Below, piece by piece: positions 56,698 through 64,000 of a stretch of 64,000 nt of DNA. A program made the translations under genes and the position numbers. The notes below the pieces were generated by a model, which did not search any database, was not told the DNA's origin, and was given only the letters and a program-made list of their open reading frames with translations. Position 1 is the stretch's first letter. Each line of letters opens with the position of its first letter. The DNA is from Meloidogyne chitwoodi (lineage: Eukaryota; Nematoda; Chromadorea; Rhabditida; Meloidogynidae), in assembly GCA_015183035.1 (NCBI GenBank), contig JACZZP010000016.1:744001-808000 (forward strand), given 5' to 3'.

Positions 56698-59625
56698 TCA
56701 CTCTTTTTGTATAAAATTATATTTCTTCATCCATTTCTGCAAAGCATCTTTTTTAAAAAATAAAGCACTCAATTTGTATTTTTCAGATTCAGTTCTTTTT
56801 CTTTTTGCATCAAATGTTTTTTTATATGCTTCACTTATTTGTTTACTAAATTCGGTCAATTTAACATTTTCTACATAAAAATTTTTAATTTCCTCATTTT
56901 CATTTTTTTCGATAATTCCAATTAACCAAATAATACAATTACTTTTTCTAACTGTTAATTTATCTGAATATAAATCTTTATGACAAGGCTTAGAATATTT
57001 TTTTGGGGATGCATGACAATATTCAACATTTTCCATTTTGTTCTCTATATTTGAAAGAAGAGAGAGTCGAATTCGTGTTTCAGCATAATTGCAAAAGAGA
57101 GGGCCAAATGTAATATTTTTCTCATGGGAACAAATAAGAACAAGATAATTATCATACTGAAAATTTTAAAAATTATTTGGATAAATTTCAAATTAGACTA
57201 ATAATAAAAATTAAATTTTGAAAATAGGCCTTAAAAGTCAAAAAACCATAGGGAGAACCAAGTTCACATTTGTGTTTAAAAATCAAAAAGTAAAAGAAAA
57301 GCTCATTCGAAAGAGCTAGTCAAGATACGTCGAATGATACCAAAATCATCGATATTTGATGAAATTGCAAAAAGTTATGATTTATTTAAACTTGTAAGAT
57401 ACAAAGAGAGCAGCCGCGGTAATCACTTAAGCTATTTCCTTTCAATTAAATGCAGAAGAGAAAGATAACTTACTCTGCGCTCTCTTCCCTTGTTTTTAAA
57501 TTTACCTACTACATTTGGTTATTTTATCATGACTTTTTTTTTAATTTATTTAAAAATATGAACTAAAATTTAAAAAATAAATAATAAAATTAGATTTATT
57601 TAAAAACTAAAATTTATTAAATTATAGGCCAATTTTTGAGAAATAGTTTTACCTTTTCTCCAAACGGTCCACCATCAAGCCATTTCTTCCATGATTGTTC
57701 AAATAAAGATAAATTTTCTTTGTTCTCACTCAACTTTAGTTCATTAAAATCTTTTAGTAATAAAAGTCCTAAATTTTAAATATTTCTCAAATTTATATCA
57801 AAATTACCATTATTTATCTCATTTTTGATAATAATCTCAGTACTTGCATTAATATTAAATCCAACATCTTGTGATGGGTAACCAAGATCAATAATAGGCC
57901 AAACTGCTGTTTGATGTTTTTCTCGCTGTTCTTTGCCCAAAGTTTTATAAAACCTATATTCTTGGCGTTCACTAATAGCTTCATTAAAATCCCAATCAAT
58001 CGGATTTTCCAAGTTTATAACTCTTTCTTTACTTAAAGGCAAATTAAACAGTTCAACAAGAAATACAAATAATTTTTCAATTAATTTATTTGTCCCAAGC
58101 TTTGGATTTTCTATAACAATTTTGCCTACAATAATATAAATTGAAGTACTATTTAAAAAGCCAAATTGACCACTATATATAAAATGCTCTTAAAATGTTT
58201 TTAAAAAAATTATTTTAATTAAATTAAAAAATAAATTTACTTTCAGCCCATAATTTAATTGTTAAAAATATTATTTTCAATTTATCAATATTATTTCCAA
58301 GCAATTCTTTCATACGCAGGGTTGATCGAAGAGCTAAAAATTTTTTAAATACTAATTTTATAAAATCAGCGTGTTTTTTTTAATTAAAAAAAAGATATAT
58401 ATTTATATGCACAATAGAGGATTTTCATTATTAATTAAAATTTACCAGAAAGTGATAGAATCATTCCTAAACGTCTACTCGACTTTGCAATAAAATCAGT
58501 TTCATTTTTAAAGTATTTATAAGGGTATTTTTCATTAAATAGTTTAATTTCTTGATCCAATTTTTCTACTGTTAAAGATTTGTTATCTTCAAATAATCTT
58601 TCAAATGAATCCTCTTCGATAATCACAAATGAAAGATCAAAATCTATACCATAAAATTTTAAATTAATCAATTTTAATCTACGATTATTAATTCGTTTGA
58701 CATAATCAACTGATTTATTCTGAAAAAGAATTTAGTAATAATGTAAATTCTCACAAAAAGTATTTATGTAGAAGCTATTTTTAAATCCCCATTAGTGATG
58801 GGAAAGTTCCAGTTCCGGAACTATGCAGTTCTAGTTCTGGAACTACCAAATTTCTGGAACTTGTTCCGGAACAATAACTGGTCCTGAACTAGTTCCTCAC
58901 CCCACAATAGTTCCAGAACTGGAACTATGAAAATTAAAAATGCAGTTCCAGAACTGGAACTAGTTCCGTGGAAATTTTGGAACTTTCCCATCACTAATCC
59001 CCAGGGGTTTATTTTAAAGTAAAACAGTTTCTGAGAATTTTGATAATTAAATTTAAAAAATAGAATTGATGATTAAAATGAGTAATTTTAATTACTGAAA
59101 ACCAATAAAATAATTTAATTAATAAATTATTAGTAATTCTACCTCGCATAAAATACAATAAAGTGAATAATCTCCTTTTTCCATGCCAAAAATAGTTTGA
59201 GTTCTTTTTAATATATTATTAACACATTTTCTTTGATAATTACAATCATAATCACCGAGAAAGTCAGTTTCAAATTGTGTATTTGAATAACTTTTGAATG
59301 GGACAAAAATAATTCCATCAATATCAGATTTATTTGTTGAAACGCCTAGCGTTTGTGAACCGTAGATTATTAATTTTGCAATGTTTTTAGGGTCTTCCAT
59401 TTTTTCTTTTTTAGCCTCCTCAGTTTTAGTCTCCTCAGATATTTTCTCACGATAAGAAAATGGGGTCTTAATTTTAATTTAATCGAGTTGGTCTATAATA
59501 AAATAAAATTTTACCCAATTTGTGATTAATGTGTTCATATCTCTAATAGCCTTTCTAATGAGTTTCCATTTAGGATCCATCTTATTTATTAAATAAAAAT
59601 CATTTTCTTTAAGCTTTTTTTGAAG
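56698..59625 (-). CDS. Poly(A)-polymerase-like protein
   Basis: Exons by eye: 59515-59625, 59143-59466, 58446-58719, about 58237-58340, about 57811-58198, about 57654-57775 and 56698-57156. The nucleotidyltransferase core reads YGSQTLGVSTNKSDIDG, giving the Gly-Ser and the Asp-x-Asp pair. The third Asp lies in FYGIDFDLSF. The central domain has KLWAE and, near its end, YPSQDVGFNINASTE, corresponding to the YPxQNxxxNVxxST segment of nuclear poly(A) polymerases. The last exon is the RNA-binding domain. It is strongly diverged from canonical PAP but keeps its full domain order and catalytic acids. The true start is not found; an open segment at 59755-60180 may belong to it. A truncated copy of its 3' end lies at 32220. 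A hAT MITE sits in the 58720-59142 intron. Confidence 0.82.
58793..58996. mobile_element. 204-bp hAT-type MITE
   Basis: Ends TAGTGATGGGAAAGTTCC and GGAACTTTCCCATCACTA are exact inverted copies. Flanks ATCCCCAT (58785-58792) and ATCCCCAG (58997-59004) match in 7 of 8 bases. The inside is built of GTTCCAGAACTGGAACTA-like units. It lies in a PAP-like intron and is unrelated in sequence to the two other hAT-type elements here. Confidence 0.85.
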
Positions 59626-59754
59626 CTGAAAATATATTTTTTTAATTTTAAAACTTCAAATTTAAAAAAAAAATCCCGGCTAGGACATTTTTAAAGCCTT
59701 AGGCTTCAACACCCCCAGAATTATACACTTTCCCAAATTATATTATTTATTTTA

Positions 59755-60180
59755 TTAATTATTCAAAAAATTAAGTAATTTTACAATTTTTTGTTCATTA
59801 GCATCCTTCATATTTTCCAAAATATTATTTAATTCTATTTTAATATTTTCACAATTCATATATTCCTTAAAAAATGTTTTCTCCTTTTTACCATCCCATT
59901 GAAGCTTAATGTTAATAAACCATTTTCTATCTTCATTATTTTCATAATCTGCTATATTATTTGATATATTTAATGTTTCTTCTATATTTCTTAATATTTT
60001 GTAAAAATTTTCCAATTTTTGGCAATGTTCATTTTCCAATTTATTTTTAAATTTGTTCAAAAAATCGTCGTCGAGAAATATTGATTTAACTGTTACATCG
60101 CTTTCTGTTCCTTTATACAAAAATTTAATTAAAAACATATGAATCCGAAAGGACCGAAATTTTTTTTGTAAATTTTTCAA
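59755..60180 (-). CDS. Hypothetical exon upstream of PAP-like gene
   Basis: An open segment of about 140 residues, helical and Lys/Asn/Glu-rich (LENEHCQKLENFYKILRNIE). It may be a 5' exon of the PAP-like gene or a separate small gene. An acceptor-like ATAAAG lies inside at about 60115, so the first residues may not be real. No family recognised. Confidence 0.4.
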   Translation of the reverse strand: MKNLQKKFRSFRIHMFLIKFLYKGTESDVTVKSIFLDDDFLNKFKNKLENEHCQKLENFYKILRNIEETLNISNNIADYENNEDRKWFINIKLQWDGKKEKTFFKEYMNCENIKIELNNILENMKDANEQKIVKLLNFLNN

Positions 60181-60378
60181 TTACATATTTAAATGTCAAA
60201 ATCTAAATTAATCACACAATTTAAGAGGATTATAAGCATTGAATTCATAAATTTTTCTCAACATTTTTTCCTTTATAAAATTGAGGAAATTTTTGTAAAG
60301 GTAAAGGAAAGGGAACGCCCTGACAAATAATAAAATTTTCCCACTCTAGAGGATCAATGCCTATGATTCTTGTGCTTA

Positions 60379-60837
60379 TTATTTACTCTTAAACTTTTTA
60401 CCTAAATCTTTTTGATCTTTCCTTGTCTTCATCAATTCTTGCTGAGCCAACAACTTTTCGCGTCTTTCCTGTTTTTTTATTTTTCGTTTCGACATTTGAC
60501 CCTTTTCTTTGGCCTCTTTAAAAAGTTGAGCTTGTTCCTTTAATTTTTCTTGTTCAACTTTTTTTGATAATTCTAAATTTATTTTTATAAATTCAGCTTC
60601 TTCTTTTTTGATTTTCTCAGCTTCTTTTTTCATTCTTTCAGCTTCTTTTTCATTTTCTCTTCTTTTAATAGGACTAATTTGATTATTTTTTTCATTTTCT
60701 ATTAATTCATCCAATTCTTCTTTAGTTATATCAAAATCTTCATAATTAATTTTAGAATTTAATTTTTTAAAAATTTCTTCAATTCCGATATATCCAACAA
60801 GATCTTTTAAATATACTTTTGAATATTTGTTTGTCAT
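60379..60837 (-). CDS. Lysine/glutamate-rich protein, copy 2, intact
   Basis: A single frame of 152 residues from MTNKYSK to KKFKSK. A short N-terminal domain (VYLKDLVGYIGIEEIFKKL) is followed by a long charged helix, likely coiled coil (ERMKKEAEKIKKEEAEF), and a basic end (SKRKIKKQERREKLL). The start follows TTTTTTAAG. It is the intact counterpart of 45577-46003. Soluble, no signal; function unknown. Confidence 0.7.
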   Translation of the reverse strand: MTNKYSKVYLKDLVGYIGIEEIFKKLNSKINYEDFDITKEELDELIENEKNNQISPIKRRENEKEAERMKKEAEKIKKEEAEFIKINLELSKKVEQEKLKEQAQLFKEAKEKGQMSKRKIKKQERREKLLAQQELMKTRKDQKDLGKKFKSK

Positions 60838-61053
60838 ATCTTAAAAATTTTTTTTGTATAGAATGAAGATTCTGAACATTTTGGAAGAGAAAAAGTATAT
60901 TTTAATATATGAAAATGGGATGTAAAAATGCCAAAAGTAAATTAAATATGCAGCCGTGTCCACCCCAAATTAATTTTGAAAGAACTCCGAAAGCATACAT
61001 TCAACCATCCCCTTTCCCCACAAACAAAAGGCTTGAAGGAAACAACCGACTAT

Positions 61054-63458
61054 TTAATAAAAACAAAAAAACTCACAATTTTTTAAAACTTCAACGTTAT
61101 TATGATTTTGTAGAAAAATAGAAGAATATTCTTTACACATTTCAATAATCCATAAACCGTATTGATAATATATTTCAGGGTCATTTATTTGTTTTTTTCC
61201 ATTTTCAATTTCTGTCCATTCATTTTCAATAATTTTTGAACTTTTTATTTCACTTTTTAAATCAAGCTGTTCCAAAACATATTCTGTTAGTTCAGCCTAT
61301 AAATTAATTTTTTAATTAAAAAAGAAAAATAATTTTAAATTAAATTACCAGTAATATTAACATTTCTTTCTCGCTTATTTCAGCAAAAGAAATATCATCA
61401 GTCTCTCTACATTCCATTAAAATTTTGTCATATTTAATTAATAAATTTATTTTTTTATCTTCCCAAATTTTATTCAATTTATATTCTATAGTTGTTTTAA
61501 TTTGAGAATTATTTTCAAGAAAAAGATTTTTCATCCAACGGACCCAAAGTATTATTCTCAAAGAAATTTTGTTTCCAATAATTGATTGTTTATTTGATTC
61601 TGGATTTATGACATTGGATAAATGATCATTAGTCTTATTATCGTCGGAAAACCCTAAAAAATTATTAAAAGCTCATTTTTTCTCAGAAAAATGAGAAAAT
61701 GGTTGTCATGCGTGTCCGCAACTTTTATCTAATGAATTAATGAAAATTAAAAAAAAATTACAATCGCAATTATTTAATAATTCATTCAACAATCCATTAT
61801 CATCAACAATTTTTATCATTCTTGTAAGACTTCCAGGTATCTCATTTATTAAATCTTTAAATTCCTCTAAATTACCACTCACTATACTAATATGCTTATT
61901 TTGTATTCTTTTTAATAAAATGTAATCAACTTTTTCATCAATACAATTCCTATTAACATTCCATTCATATAATTCTTTTTTATATTTGTTATAATCAGAT
62001 TTATTTATCTCACTGTTGATATGATAAACGTAATTAACCTTATTACTAAATTCATAGATCAAACATAACGTACTGGTTGTAATGATATTTTGACCTTGTT
62101 TAACATTTAAAATGCTAGCCTTGAATGTTTCTGTGAGTTTTGAAAACTAAATTTTAAGAATTAATTTTAAATTAAATTTTTTGTATTTATTAAATTTTTA
62201 CATACTTTTTCGCAATCTACATCTTCAATTTTAAATTCGGATTTATTATTAAATTTTTCAAAGTAGTTGTGACTTAAAAATAATGGGATAAGAAAACGTA
62301 GTTCAATATTTTTAGATTCTTCAGATCCGATTTTCTCTTTAATAAATTTTTTTAAAAGATAAAGATGTGATTCTGGTAACAGCTTTTCTGAAACAACAAT
62401 AAACATAAAAACTTTTTTTTAATAAATAAAGTAGTTAACTTAAATAAACGCTCACATACTGGATGACTTAAACTAGACCGTTACTAACTTAAGAAATAAA
62501 TTAATTCTGTCGTATATTTTTTATTTAAATTTGATTTAAAATAAATATTCTGAAATACAAAAATATTCTGAAGTTTAAAAAAAATAAAAATACAAATCAG
62601 AATTAACTCAAACAATTCAACATTATTAAATAAATATTAATATTTTAATTCTGAAACTATTAAATAAAAGTACACCTAGTTGTAGCAATTCTGGAAACTT
62701 TTCTTCAAGTTTAAGAAAATTATCGTTTTCCACTAATTTAAGCAAACGTTTTTTAATATTAATTTCATTATCTTTTGTTCTAATTTCAGTTATAATTGTA
62801 GATTTTGATAATATTTGATCACTAATATAGTAAAACAAAATGTCATTTTTTACCTAAAATAAAATTTTTATAATTTAAATATTATTTTAAAAAGACAAAT
62901 TACAGATGGATAATTAACAGTATAATAATTACATATAAATATAAAATCAAATCTTTGCATATATAAAACCCTAACCCGATTAGAACATTTGTTTTTGCCT
63001 TAAAATATATTATTAATCTAACTCATAATATGTAAATTCAAAAAAAAATAAAAGATAAACTATTCTTAAGAGTAATAGTTTAAGCCATGAGAGCGATAAC
63101 CTACTCTGAGCTCTCTGTACTTTTTCATTTTAACTCTTTTCTTTATTTTTTATAAATTTTATTTTAAATTTTTTATTTTAATTTTTAGAAAAATAAATAT
63201 TAATTAAAAAAGACCTTTCTCTATTTTTAAAATAATTATTCATTTAAAAAGAATTTATTTAGGCTTTTAAGTTTCTAAAATTTATTGATTTTGCGTATAA
63301 ATTGTAGTCAAAGGAAAATTTAAAAAACTTACAGAATTTAAACGAGACATTATATCTTTTGCTGGATTTAAATTCATTTCTTTAGATTTAGCTCTGTCAA
63401 TATCCCAAAATTCATATTCTAATTCATCATTACCATGTTTCATCTCAACTTTTGGCAT
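61054..63458 (-). CDS. Unknown multi-exon gene, family A copy 2
   Basis: The same exon plan as 46255-48871, starting MPKVEMKHGND at 63458 and ending near 61054. Exons lie at about 63339-63458, 62682-62859, 62203-62390, 61760-62140, 61350-61650 and 61054-61300. The most conserved part is exon 2 (SDQILSKSTIITEIRTKDNE identical). The first intron lacks the MITE present in copy 1. The region between 60838 and 61053 corresponds to the 3' flank of copy 1. Confidence 0.68.
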
Positions 63459-63601
63459 TTTTTTCTTAAAATTTTTAATTTATTATAATTATAATCTAAA
63501 CTTTTAAGATTTTGAATTCAAAATTCTTTTAATTTTTAATGCCCTTAAAATTTTGCTTTAAGCAAAGGAATCAATCGACCCTTCTGCCGGTCTTTTTAAA
63601 A

Positions 63602-63790
63602 CTTTACCAATTCCTCAAGAATAATTGTCTTTCGAATTTCTTCATTAAACTCCTCGTTATAAAATAATTCTTTATAAAAGAAGTTTAGAAGATTATTTAT
63701 TCTATTTTCATCATTCAAAGCAATTTTTAGGTAATCATCTCGCAATTTATCTTGATTTTTCTGATCATTTTGACTTAATGCCTTAAATAA
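63602..63790 (-). CDS. 3' exon of the secreted-protein gene, copy 2
   Basis: Closely matches the last exon of the gene at 49014-53348 (INNLLNFFYKKL and EELVKF). The rest of the gene lies beyond the window end or was displaced by the element starting at 63827. Confidence 0.6.
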
Positions 63791-63826
63791 ATTAATTAAT
63801 ATAATTAATGAAAATGGAGTTATTAT

Positions 63827-64000
63827 CAGTGGTTGGAAATTTCAATTTTGCTCGTACTCGTACTTCGTACCAGCCAATTTTTTTCCCTCGTACTCGTACT
63901 CGTACCTCGTACAGCCATATTTTTTTCCTCGTACTCGTACCTCGTACCAGTCTTATTTTTACCCTCGTACTCGTACTCGTACCTCGTACTTTCCTTATAT
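63827..64000. mobile_element. Start of a repeat-rich element, cut by window end
   Basis: It begins CAGTGGTTGGAAATTTCAAT, the CAGTG start shared by hAT-type ends, and continues into many CTCGTACTCGTACCTCGTAC units broken by short T-rich spacers. The other end lies outside, so size and target duplication are unknown. Confidence 0.5.

Noticed and set aside
1..64000. CRISPR arrays, operons of bacterial type, riboswitches
   Set aside because: The DNA is eukaryotic nuclear sequence with spliceosomal introns; the only regular array is the minisatellite, which has no spacers.

Overview
The window is about 64 kb of very AT-rich nuclear DNA from a nematode. The evidence is: introns of about 40-50 bases with TTTNAG-type acceptors, a cuticle collagen, a neurexin gene and several small secreted cysteine-rich proteins. 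A root-knot-nematode-like tylenchid is my best guess, but that is an inference from composition and gene style only.

Layout. (1) 1-16041, + strand: the 3' part of a neurexin gene (laminin-G, EGF and laminin-G domains, stalk, one membrane helix, C-terminal PDZ ligand EWYV). Its large introns hold an antisense intron-bearing tRNA-Leu and a 1.1 kb hAT-type element with an 8-bp target duplication. (2) 16.5-30.5 kb: a tandemly duplicated array. Two secreted protein kinases (+) each face a small secreted cysteine-rich gene (-); a third cysteine-rich paralogue, one intact cuticle collagen and collagen exon fragments complete the array. (3) 32.2-32.7 kb: the 3' exon of a poly(A)-polymerase-like gene, cut off in its intron by (4) 32756-about 44.5 kb, a Polinton/Maverick remnant. 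It encodes an integrase with an in-frame stop and a truncated end, a 255-aa protein, a small Polinton core-type protein, a packaging-type ATPase, a many-exon protein-primed-type DNA polymerase B and two unknown proteins. Between ATPase and polymerase it carries two unexpected genes: a TATA-binding-protein-like gene and a NADAR-domain gene. I recognise no capsid or protease gene. (5) 45.6-53.3 kb (-): a small lysine-rich gene with a frameshift, a multi-exon gene of unknown family and a long secreted-protein gene. (6) 54.3-55.7 kb: a perfect 49 x 15-bp minisatellite, a GC-rich perfect hairpin, a tRNA-like cloverleaf and a small membrane-protein ORF. (7) 55.7-64 kb: a second copy of the block in (5), preceded here by a far more complete poly(A)-polymerase-like gene.

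How it fits together. Copy 2 shows the order PAP-like, lysine-rich gene, unknown gene, secreted gene. In copy 1 everything between the PAP 3' exon and the lysine-rich gene has been replaced by the Polinton, so the element (or the rearrangement that brought it) destroyed that PAP paralogue. The most novel content is the Polinton cargo: a TBP-like factor that keeps all four DNA-kinking phenylalanines, and a NADAR protein of a family known to act on ADP-ribosylated molecules, encoded tail to tail with two bases between their stop codons. The convergent secreted-kinase/cysteine-rich pairs are a second candidate system. Exon borders were read by eye from reading frame and GT/AG sites and are approximate where stated.
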